Source of the DNA: Acidobacteriota bacterium | Lineage (GTDB): Bacteria > Acidobacteriota > Terriglobia > Terriglobales > Acidobacteriaceae | DNA length: 6,519 bases | NCBI GenBank assembly: GCA_021811745.1 | Contig: JAJZNH010000611.1 | Coordinates: 1-6,519, forward strand | Direction of reading: 5' to 3' | Shown: positions 1 through 4,836 of the stretch, in pieces | Layout: each line of letters starts with the position of its first letter | Position numbering within the stretch: position 1 is the first letter of the stretch | Notes under the pieces: generated by a model | What the model was told of the DNA's origin: nothing | Seen by the model: only the letters and a program-made list of their open reading frames with translations | The model's database searches: none | Program-made: the position numbers and the translations under genes

Positions 1-1258
1 TCTGAGAGCGGGCCTCGGCAATGATAGGAAGATCGGCGAGCGTCACCCCTCCATGCTGCTCTTCGCCGTCCGCGGCATTGAGTGACCCTTTGAGCACGTG
101 GAAATGCGCCGCATCCCCACCGAGCGCATCGAAACGTGGGCGGATCGTTTCGGCGATCGGGTTCTCAACGCTGAGGTAGAGCGTGCTGGCCGGTTCCAGA
201 GTCCGCCCATCGCGCAGTTTTCCACACGACAGGTCGGCGGCCACGGCCAGAGCGATAAATGATTTCCCGGCGCCCGGATCGCCGCTGAGCATAGAAAGCA
301 TTCGCACGGGGATGAATGGCTCCCAAAGCCAATCGACAGGCCGCGCCTCAACATCGGCAAGACAGAGCAAATCAGGCTTCAAGACTGGCTTTACCTCCGG
401 TTCGGATTTCGGGTTCGGATAACGCGCGGGAATGTCACGCGCGATGGCTCGCACCTTTCTCTCTGAAAGCGGCGGGGAACACTTTGCCGCGTTCTCAGCG
501 AGCAGGGCCGCTTCGATAGCGGCGGGGTTCATGCCCCGTTTGTTCATGGTTCCGACAAGGGAGACAAGATGGGGAGTGCGGTTGGGGTGTTCAACCACAG
601 CGCCCGCCGATGGCGCGCTTTGCCTGGCCTGTGCGCCTTTCGGCTCGTGGGTGAGGGATAGGAGCCAATCGGGACAGGGTACGAGCAAGTTGGCTGATTC
701 GTTGATTTCGTACCGGACGCCCCTCACGTGGAGCGAAGGCGGTGCCACGGCATATCCGCCCTGTCCGCGAATGTCCAACCCAGGAGCGATCCTGCTCTGA
801 GAGTTGCGCACCGCTACGCCTTCCGGCCAAAGGAAATAGAAATGCTGGCCACCCCCACCGGTTCGGACTGTATAGGTATCCGGCAGATGACAGCCGCGCT
901 GCGCGAATTCGATCAGCGATTCTTTGCCTCGCGCGCCGTCCACGTCAAGGACAAAGATGCCACTCTCCGCCCCGGTCACGATGCCGATATTGGCATCCGG
1001 CCATCGGTCCCACCATTCGTGGATAGTGGCAGGATCGCGTGTGGCATCTTTGAGCCCGTGCGCAGTCCGCGGATGTTTGCCGGGATTCGCACACTCCGTC
1101 CGCCCGCAAGAGCAGCCGCGCGCTGTAGGCGTGTGAAGCGGGATCACGGGCCAACCGCGCGCTGTGTAGGCAAGAGCCGCCGAACGAGCATCGACAATGC
1201 TGCCTGCTTCGTCGCAGTCACTATTACGCGGGGTCGAGTGAATCTCACCGTGCGCCAT
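1..1258 (-). CDS. Bifunctional primase-polymerase with AAA (RepA-like) ATPase domain, C-terminus beyond window
   Basis: Replication protein of a mobile element, expected to make primers/DNA and to act as a helicase-type ATPase. The frame stays open for 419 codons from ATG 1258 and leaves the window on the left. Residues about 24-200 match the prim-pol domain: GWPVIPL near 35; a Cys-rich loop (Cys49, Cys51, Cys56, then NPGKHPR); WW at 82; the metal-binding DVD at 105-107; GGGGQHFYF at 134-142; GLDIRG at 160; and GYAVAPPS. Residues about 225-280 look like a primase C-terminal (PriCT-like) helical segment. Residues about 305-419 begin an AAA_25/RepA-type ATPase with Walker A GDPGAGKS at 326-333 and LYLSVEN at 360-366. 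Walker B lies outside the window. The start sits one base after the stop of the preceding HTH gene, so translation is probably coupled. Domain identity is clear; the in vivo role is inferred from the family. Confidence 0.93.
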   Translation of the reverse strand, partial: MAHGEIHSTPRNSDCDEAGSIVDARSAALAYTARGWPVIPLHTPTARGCSCGRTECANPGKHPRTAHGLKDATRDPATIHEWWDRWPDANIGIVTGAESGIFVLDVDGARGKESLIEFAQRGCHLPDTYTVRTGGGGQHFYFLWPEGVAVRNSQSRIAPGLDIRGQGGYAVAPPSLHVRGVRYEINESANLLVPCPDWLLSLTHEPKGAQARQSAPSAGAVVEHPNRTPHLVSLVGTMNKRGMNPAAIEAALLAENAAKCSPPLSERKVRAIARDIPARYPNPKSEPEVKPVLKPDLLCLADVEARPVDWLWEPFIPVRMLSMLSGDPGAGKSFIALAVAADLSCGKLRDGRTLEPASTLYLSVENPIAETIRPRFDALGGDAAHFHVLKGSLNAADGEEQHGGVTLADLPIIAEARSQ

Positions 1259-1259
1259 T

Positions 1260-1454
1260 CTACGCGGCCTCACGGTCAGTACCGTTCTTTATGAATCGTT
1301 CGACATCGGGCTGGCTGAAAAGCAGCCGGCGACAAATCCGCGTTGGATGCAGTTTGTTCTTTCGCACAAAGCTACGGATTGTGTGCGGACTGAGCCTGAG
1401 CAGGTCCGCCACTTCCGATAGAGTCAAGAGTCGAGGAATTGCGTCGGCCATCAT
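1260..1454 (-). CDS. Small AlpA/excisionase-type helix-turn-helix DNA-binding protein (second of a pair)
   Basis: A 64-residue protein of the MerR-like excisionase/AlpA type. LLTLSEVADLLRLSPHTIRSF (residues 9-29) is a classic helix-turn-helix, followed by a short basic wing (RKNKL, then RRLLFSQPDVERFI) typical of the family. Such proteins act as recombination directionality factors or as transcription activators of element genes. ATG 1454 overlaps the previous gene's TGA as ATGA; ATG 1451 (TGATG) is equally possible and sits better behind AAAGGGGG (1456-1463). A GTG at 1505 would give 17 more residues, but these would lie inside the upstream gene and have no HTH relevance, so I reject it. The stop is one base before the prim-pol start. 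Whether it serves as excisionase or regulator cannot be told from sequence. Confidence 0.88.
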   Translation of the reverse strand: MMADAIPRLLTLSEVADLLRLSPHTIRSFVRKNKLHPTRICRRLLFSQPDVERFIKNGTDREAA

Positions 1455-1621
1455 TCCCCCTTTGCTATCCGGCGAGCTTCCACTGCTTCTGCCGAAATTC
1501 GCCACTGCCTATTAACCTTCCGGGCACTGAGCTTGTTCGCCCATACGAGCGAGTAGAGGTGATTCAGAGACACACCGAGCCTGCGAGCAGCCTCGGAAAC
1601 GGTGATTTCATGCTTTGCCAT
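1451..1621 (-). CDS. 56-residue helix-turn-helix protein, excisionase/AlpA-like (first of a pair)
   Basis: A short gene that a length cut-off of 60 codons would miss. ATG 1621 follows a very good ribosome binding site, GGAGGA (1628-1633), at 6-nt spacing. The protein begins MAKHEITVSEAARRLGVS and ends RRIAKGE. Residues 6-26 form a helix-turn-helix (ITVSEAARRLGVSLNHLYSL), followed by a wing with WANKLSARKVNRQWRIS, as in excisionase/AlpA proteins. It resembles the next gene in the same positions: T-x-SEA/V-A, S, S-x-V, NKL, and a basic stretch before V-E. It is therefore probably an old tandem duplicate. Its TGA overlaps the next start. It heads the leftward operon, facing the zinc-finger/integrase pair, and is the natural candidate for controlling both. 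Function beyond DNA binding is inferred. Confidence 0.87.
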   Translation of the reverse strand: MAKHEITVSEAARRLGVSLNHLYSLVWANKLSARKVNRQWRISAEAVEARRIAKGE

Positions 1622-1633
1622 GGTGTTTCCTCC

Positions 1634-1662
1634 TTGACAGCATCAGTAGTAGCAGTTACAGT
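1634..1662 (+). promoter_or_regulatory. Candidate sigma70 promoter for the zinc-finger/integrase genes
   Basis: A perfect -35 TTGACA (1634-1639) is followed by 17 bp and TACAGT (1657-1662, 4 of 6 to TATAAT). Predicted transcription start is about 1668-1670, which coincides with GTG 1669, so the message could be leaderless. The element sits right against the divergent HTH gene's ribosome binding site. I see no equally good promoter for the minus-strand operon in the same gap. Confidence 0.5.
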
Positions 1663-1686
1663 ATTTCCGTGATACGTGACCGTAAC
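1655..1686. promoter_or_regulatory. Possible operator between divergent operons
   Basis: GTTACAGT (1655-1662) and ACCGTAAC (1679-1686) form an inverted repeat of 8 bp with one mismatch. Between them CGTGA occurs twice in direct order, 7 bp apart (CGTGATACGTGAC). The left arm overlaps the -10 box. This is a plausible binding site for one of the two adjacent HTH proteins, but no binding data exist. Confidence 0.3.
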
Positions 1687-2442
1687 AAAACCGTTATCAA
1701 CAAAGAAAGCTTCGACATCCTGATTCCCGCCAGTCGAGCGGAAGCGGCAGGTGAAGCAACTTTCGGCGTTGAGTTTGGACCGCCCAAGCCTGTTCGCATC
1801 TTCACCAAAGATGACCGCCAGCGAGCAATAAAGAGAATCAACGGTAAAGAAGGGAAACTCTTTGACGCGCTCTTAGCTTTGAGGGGTGCACTGGAATCGA
1901 GAGACGCATTGCAGATAGAAGCTGCGAGGGCACGACTGGAGCGGTTCTATCGTTTACGGGAAGACGAGGATCCACCTTACGTGTCAAAAGACCCTGAGAT
2001 AGACCGACAATTTGCTGAAGTTCTTGCGCAGCGGTCGGGGCTCTCGCCCGAGGAGGCTATAAAACACTTCGAGGGTTTACGTCCCGGTCCAAGGGCAAAA
2101 TCTGATCCGTTCAGATTACTTTCCTACGAAGTTTCGCAGCGTGTCAGTGGTCCGCTGGAAACCGAGCTCGTTCTCTGGTGGGACGGCAAAGAATTCAGGC
2201 CGGCAATCTATTGCAGCGATCATGTATCGGCGCTCTATGTCCACACATTCTTTCTCGGCCGGACACGCTACCGGATTTGTCCAAAATGCGGGGAGCGCTT
2301 TGAACAACTTCGACCCAACCAAGATTACTGCACCGTCGCCCACAGGGAAGCGCATCGCGTCAAGCGCTTCCGCAACGCGAAGAAGTCTCAGCAACGCAAT
2401 AAAGAGAAAGGGGGAAACAATGGCACTCAAGAAACGCGGTAA
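1669..2442 (+). CDS. Unrecognised protein with C-terminal CxxC...C...H zinc finger, upstream of integrase
   Basis: About 257 residues from GTG 1669. I do not recognise the family. The C-terminal 60 residues hold a treble-clef-like zinc finger: CPKC at 204-207, then Cys221 and His225 or His229, followed by a very basic tail (VKRFRNAKKSQQ). This resembles CGNR-type fingers, so nucleic-acid binding is likely. The middle contains a charged helical stretch (about 48-100), and residues 162-195 (LVLWWDGKEFRP, ALYVHTFF) look like a small beta/alpha domain. An in-frame ATG at 1615 lies before the promoter and inside the opposing HTH gene, so I prefer GTG 1669. No Shine-Dalgarno sequence precedes it. 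The last 23 bp overlap the integrase start, which suggests co-expression and a possible accessory role in integration or control. That role is inference only. Confidence 0.75.
   Translation: MIRDRNKTVINKESFDILIPASRAEAAGEATFGVEFGPPKPVRIFTKDDRQRAIKRINGKEGKLFDALLALRGALESRDALQIEAARARLERFYRLREDEDPPYVSKDPEIDRQFAEVLAQRSGLSPEEAIKHFEGLRPGPRAKSDPFRLLSYEVSQRVSGPLETELVLWWDGKEFRPAIYCSDHVSALYVHTFFLGRTRYRICPKCGERFEQLRPNQDYCTVAHREAHRVKRFRNAKKSQQRNKEKGGNNGTQETR
2407..2414 (+). promoter_or_regulatory. Ribosome binding site that fixes the integrase start
   Basis: AAAGGGGG lies 5 nt before ATG 2420, inside the end of the zinc-finger gene. It supports a start at 2420 rather than at any upstream in-frame ATG such as 2141. 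Confidence 0.7.
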
Positions 2443-3574
2443 AACGTGGCACTGTCATTTCGTTGTCAACGGGCAACGATTCCGGCAGAGCCTTGAGACA
2501 ACGGACTGGCGAGAAGCCCAAAACAAAGAGAAGGAACTGATAGCAGACGCGCAGGCGGGCAAGTTGCACCAGACCTCAACGTCTCTGGCGCGTCAACCGT
2601 TCGGGGATGCGGCAGACGATTACCAGACTGCTCGCAAGCTGGAGTTGGCCCCGGCCAGCCGCGCCAAGGAAAAGCAACTGCTGGTGCAACTGCGGGCCTA
2701 CTTCAAACAGGAACCACTGAAGGCGATCACAGCCAAGCGAATCATTGAATACCGGGCATGGCGGGCAGAGCAGGGAGTGGGACCGGCAACCCTGAATGCG
2801 GAACTAGGCATTCTGCGGCGCGTTCTGAAGCGGGCGCGGCTTTGGGCAAGGGTTGCTGACGATATACGCCCCTTGAAAGAGCCGGGCACCATCGGGCGGG
2901 CATTGACTGAGGATGAGCAGCAACGGCTGCTCAAAACGGCTGTGATGCGTCCGGAGTGGGAAACGGCCTACCTTGCGGCCATCCTCTGCCTGAATACGAC
3001 CGCGCGGGGTTGCGAGTTGAAAGGGCTGCAATGGGCGGACGTGGACCTGTTCGCAAAGACGCTCACCATCCGCAAGAGCAAGACGGCTGCCGGGGAGCGC
3101 ATCGTACCCTTGACCACGGTTGCCTGTTCCGCCTTGGCGCGGCTGCGGGCGCGGGCGGAATCGTTCAAACCCGTGGAACCGGCCCACTACGTTTTTGCCG
3201 CATTCAAACCCAAATTCACTTTCAGCGGCCAGACAGTCGTGGATTACAACGTGACCGGCTTCGATCCCTCGCGGCATCTGAATAGTTGGCGGTCAGCTTG
3301 GCGGACGCTAACGAAAAAGGCGGGGCTGCCCGGCTTCCGGTTTCACGATCTGCGGCACTGTGCGATCACGTCACTTGCCGAGAGCGGCGCGTCAGACTCA
3401 ACCATCATGGCGATTGCCGGACACGTCAGCCGCCGGATGCTGGAGCGGTATAGTCACGTCCGAATGGAAGCCAAACGCGCGGCCCTTGAAACCCTTGCCA
3501 AGAGCACAGGAATTGAGGGTTATGACACAAACCATGACACAAATCAACCGTCTGTGACCGTTCGCCCTAGCTAA
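2420..3574 (+). CDS. int: Tyrosine recombinase (phage-type integrase), complete
   Basis: A 384-residue site-specific recombinase that integrates and excises the element at the adjacent attachment site. Residues 1-50 form the small arm-type DNA-binding domain (KRGKTWHCHFVVNGQRFRQS, then a helix). Residues about 60-150 are the SAM-like core-binding domain. Residues about 160-365 are the catalytic domain. Catalytic residues are all present: Arg196 (TTARGCELKGL), Lys219 or Lys221 on the beta hairpin, His309 and Arg312 (HDLRH), His335 (GHVS) and the nucleophile Tyr344 (LERYSHV). Length is normal for the family. The start is set by AAAGGGGG at 5-nt spacing. The extreme C-terminus (YDTNHDTN) is encoded by a 12-bp direct repeat that probably doubles as integrase-binding DNA. 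The stop is 14 bp from the tRNA-derived core. It appears functional. Confidence 0.97.
   Translation: MALKKRGKTWHCHFVVNGQRFRQSLETTDWREAQNKEKELIADAQAGKLHQTSTSLARQPFGDAADDYQTARKLELAPASRAKEKQLLVQLRAYFKQEPLKAITAKRIIEYRAWRAEQGVGPATLNAELGILRRVLKRARLWARVADDIRPLKEPGTIGRALTEDEQQRLLKTAVMRPEWETAYLAAILCLNTTARGCELKGLQWADVDLFAKTLTIRKSKTAAGERIVPLTTVACSALARLRARAESFKPVEPAHYVFAAFKPKFTFSGQTVVDYNVTGFDPSRHLNSWRSAWRTLTKKAGLPGFRFHDLRHCAITSLAESGASDSTIMAIAGHVSRRMLERYSHVRMEAKRAALETLAKSTGIEGYDTNHDTNQPSVTVRPS
3522..3543 (+). repeat. Direct repeat ATGACACAAA x2 in the integrase 3' end (candidate P-arm sites)
   Basis: ATGACACAAA occurs at 3522-3531 and again at 3534-3543, a 12-bp period. It lies inside the coding end of the integrase and about 45 bp from the attachment core. 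Paired short direct repeats at this distance are typical arm-type integrase or excisionase binding sites. Confidence 0.6.
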
Positions 3575-3588
3575 ATTATTGATTAGAT

Positions 3589-3637
3589 TGGTGGACCTGG
3601 TCGGGATCGAACCGACGACCTCTTCCATGCCATGGAG
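3589..3637 (-). other. 3' half of a tRNA-Ala(GGC) gene: attachment-site core
   Basis: Read on the minus strand this is the right half of a tRNA. The anticodon loop ATGGCAT has anticodon GGC at 3629-3631. The 3' anticodon strand GGAAG and variable AGGTC follow, then T stem GTCGG/CCGAC with loop TTCGATC, acceptor strand CAGGTCC, discriminator A and encoded CCA (3589-3591). To the right of about 3637 the sequence stops fitting: the 5' anticodon strand pairs for only 3 bp, and there is no D arm or 5' acceptor. It is therefore not a functional tRNA. Tyrosine integrases commonly recombine within the anticodon arm/3' half of tRNA genes, and the CCA end faces the integrase here. Confidence 0.88.
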
Positions 3638-3676
3638 TGGGTTCAAACGCAAGTTATAGACGGCACAGCACTTACA

Positions 3677-3712
3677 AACCGGCAGAACCGGCAAAAACGG
3701 CCTAATCGGCGT
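3677..3712 (+). repeat. Four tandem 9-bp units, consensus AANCGGCNN (candidate P'-arm sites)
   Basis: The units are AACCGGCAG, AACCGGCAA, AAACGGCCT and AATCGGCGT, exactly end to end. They start about 40 bp from the tRNA core on the side opposite the integrase. No gene covers them. I read them as protein-binding repeats (integrase arm sites or excisionase sites), which is inference from position. Confidence 0.6.
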
Positions 3713-3716
3713 TATT

Positions 3717-3737
3717 TGCTGCCAAAATGCTGCCAAA
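3717..3737 (+). repeat. Direct repeat TGCTGCCAAA x2, 11-bp period
   Basis: TGCTGCCAAA is found at 3717-3726 and 3728-3737, separated by one A. It follows the 9-bp array closely and spaces the sites about one helical turn apart, as expected for adjacent arm-type sites on one DNA face. Its CAAA end is shared with the ATGACACAAA repeats on the other side of the core. Confidence 0.55.
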
Positions 3738-3757
3738 TTTACCCTAAGCGGGCCACC

Positions 3758-3781
3758 GGGCTGATCGTGTGGAGTCAGCCC
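3758..3781. repeat. Inverted repeat GGGCTGA / TCAGCCC with 10-nt loop
   Basis: A perfect 7-bp stem (3758-3764 with 3775-3781) lies between the att repeats and the antitoxin promoter. There is no T-run after it, so a rho-independent terminator is not well supported. It may be a binding site or may insulate the toxin-antitoxin operon. Confidence 0.4.
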
Positions 3782-3813
3782 AAATCCCTTATGTAAGTGA
3801 CCTAAGGCATCTC

Positions 3814-3842
3814 TTGAAAATCATTAAGATCATGAGTATCAT
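3814..3842 (+). promoter_or_regulatory. Strong sigma70-type promoter of the antitoxin-toxin operon
   Basis: TTGAAA (3814-3819, 5 of 6) is followed by 17 bp and TATCAT (3837-3842, 5 of 6). Predicted start of transcription is about 3849, leaving a short leader that contains the GGAAGG ribosome binding site. Confidence 0.7.
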
Positions 3843-3851
3843 GATAATCAC
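3820..3851. promoter_or_regulatory. Operator array: ATCATNA heptamers at 9-bp spacing over the promoter
   Basis: ATCATTA (3820), ATCATGA (3829) and ATCATGA (3838) recur every 9 bp, with a partial fourth ATCAC at 3847. The last full copy is part of a perfect 10-bp palindrome TATCATGATA (3837-3846) that covers the -10 box. Antitoxins of this class usually repress their own operon, so this is the expected place for an autoregulatory site. Binding is inferred. Confidence 0.6.
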
Positions 3852-3857
3852 GGAAGG
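3852..3857 (+). promoter_or_regulatory. Ribosome binding site that fixes the antitoxin start
   Basis: GGAAGG lies 7 nt before ATG 3865. The upstream in-frame ATG at 3769 precedes the promoter and would translate through the operator, so it is rejected. Confidence 0.75.
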
Positions 3858-3864
3858 TGCCACC

Positions 3865-4836
3865 ATGTCCGAATATGTCACGTCCCATGCAGCTCTCCTT
3901 GAACCTTCGGGGATCCATGCGCTCGACGTCCGCCATGCAATGGATAAACTCGTTGCCGCGGCTTCATCTGAGAATCCTGAATCCAACGCGGCGTACGGTG
4001 TCGTCGTCTACCGTGCGGCGAAGAAAGGGCCGGCGCCGAACATTCTCAGCGCGACCGGCAGGTTCGTCCGAGCCTATCTCAAGGGATGGACCGCTCTCAA
4101 GAAGATGGAAGTCGGAGCCGTTGGAGTTGGAGCGGACAGTCAACACGGAATCGGCGTGCTCCAACACGGCGACGTTCGCTTCGTCGTAAAGGTCTTCGCT
4201 GGCACAGCCGCAGTGAGCGCCCTGAAAAAAGAAGCGAAGCCATCGCCTGGCGTCTACATCAATACGACAAATCTCGACACATTGTTGCTCGACGATCTCA
4301 GACTTCCTCACCTTCCTGAGCGTTTCCAAAATATGCCACTGGTCATGCAGGTGGAGGAAACCGAGCAAAAGAGCGATGAACCGTTACTCGGATGGGAAGA
4401 CTTCGTCAAGTCATCTTCCAATGAGATTTCGGCTCAGGAAACCATCAGCCGCGACACCGTGGAATGGCGAAGCCATTTCATGAAGAAGTATCCAAGCTGG
4501 ACAGCAAAGGAAGTTGCGGACCAAAGCACGAGCACGGCGAAGAACCGCGCAGCACTGGCCTCACGCTGGGCCCAGGAGAAGAAGATTTTCGCGGTGAAAT
4601 ATAAGGGCCAACTATGGTACCCGCGCTTCCAGTTTCAGAACGGCGAGCCGTTGCCTATAATCGGCCAAGCGATTCAGGCATATCCCAGCTATGCGAACGG
4701 ATGGGACTTCGCGTATTTCTTTGCCACTTCGAATGCGAACATCGGCGGCCGGAAGCCTCTGGAATTGCTCAAGACGGATCCGGAGCGGGTTCTCTCGCTT
4801 GCCCGGGCCGCCGCCAATCCTGCCGATGCCTATTAA
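3865..4836 (+). CDS. Xre/MbcA/ParS-type antitoxin with long N-terminal extension
   Basis: A 323-residue protein, first gene of a toxin-antitoxin operon. The C-terminal third carries the hallmarks of RES-partner antitoxins: a putative HTH-like segment (about 195-250, with TAKEVADQ and NRAALASRWAQEKKIFAV), then WYPRFQF (251-257) and EPLPII. The DUF2384/toxin-binding segment follows with GWDFAYFF (279-286), IGGRKPLELL (293-302) and DPERVLSLA (305-313). Known members neutralise the RES toxin by capping its active site and repress their operon. Members are usually around 130-250 residues, so residues 1-190 are extra. That part (AAYGVVVYRAAKKG, FVRAYLKGWTALKKM, VRFVVKVFAG, LLLDDLRLP) is not one I recognise and has no membrane segment or signal. 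The gene overlaps the toxin start by 11 bp. Antitoxin assignment is good; the role of the N-terminal domain is unknown. Confidence 0.85.
   Translation: MSEYVTSHAALLEPSGIHALDVRHAMDKLVAAASSENPESNAAYGVVVYRAAKKGPAPNILSATGRFVRAYLKGWTALKKMEVGAVGVGADSQHGIGVLQHGDVRFVVKVFAGTAAVSALKKEAKPSPGVYINTTNLDTLLLDDLRLPHLPERFQNMPLVMQVEETEQKSDEPLLGWEDFVKSSSNEISAQETISRDTVEWRSHFMKKYPSWTAKEVADQSTSTAKNRAALASRWAQEKKIFAVKYKGQLWYPRFQFQNGEPLPIIGQAIQAYPSYANGWDFAYFFATSNANIGGRKPLELLKTDPERVLSLARAAANPADAY

Larger units (their letters stand above)
1..3737. mobile_element. Part of an integrative element: replication, control, integration genes and att region
   Basis: The stretch has a tyrosine integrase next to a tRNA-derived attachment core, two small AlpA/excisionase-like HTH proteins and a primase-polymerase/ATPase. 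This gene set is known from phage satellites (int, alpA, pri-rep), P4-like elements and integrative plasmids. No capsid, terminase, relaxase or conjugation gene is visible, so the subtype is open. The left limit lies outside the window. The right limit is uncertain because repeats continue past the tRNA core, and the toxin-antitoxin pair further right may also belong to the element. Confidence 0.75.

Noticed and set aside
43..1154. Minus-strand open frames at 43-360, 591-830 and 945-1154
   Set aside because: They are in other frames than the prim-pol gene, which stays open over the whole 1-1258 interval and leaves the window on the left.
728..1294. 188-codon plus-strand open frame
   Set aside because: It runs antisense in codon register to the prim-pol gene, has no ribosome binding site and no family motifs; the minus strand carries the DVD and GGGGQHFYF blocks.
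1615..1668. ATG 1615 as start of the zinc-finger gene
   Set aside because: It lies inside the opposing HTH gene and upstream of the best promoter; the first 18 residues it adds are low-complexity.
2141..2419. In-frame extension of the integrase to ATG 2141
   Set aside because: The added residues overlap the zinc-finger domain in another frame and resemble no integrase; the ribosome binding site supports ATG 2420.
2804..3277. 157-codon minus-strand open frame
   Set aside because: Antisense shadow of the integrase catalytic domain, whose active-site residues are all intact on the plus strand.
3589..3660. Functional tRNA-Ala gene
   Set aside because: The D arm and 5' acceptor strand are missing and the 5' anticodon strand mispairs, so only the 3' half is present.
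3398..3736. Minus-strand frame with a proline-rich stretch across the att repeats
   Set aside because: The apparent peptide repeat is just the 9-bp DNA repeat read in frame, and the rest is antisense to the integrase and the tRNA fragment.
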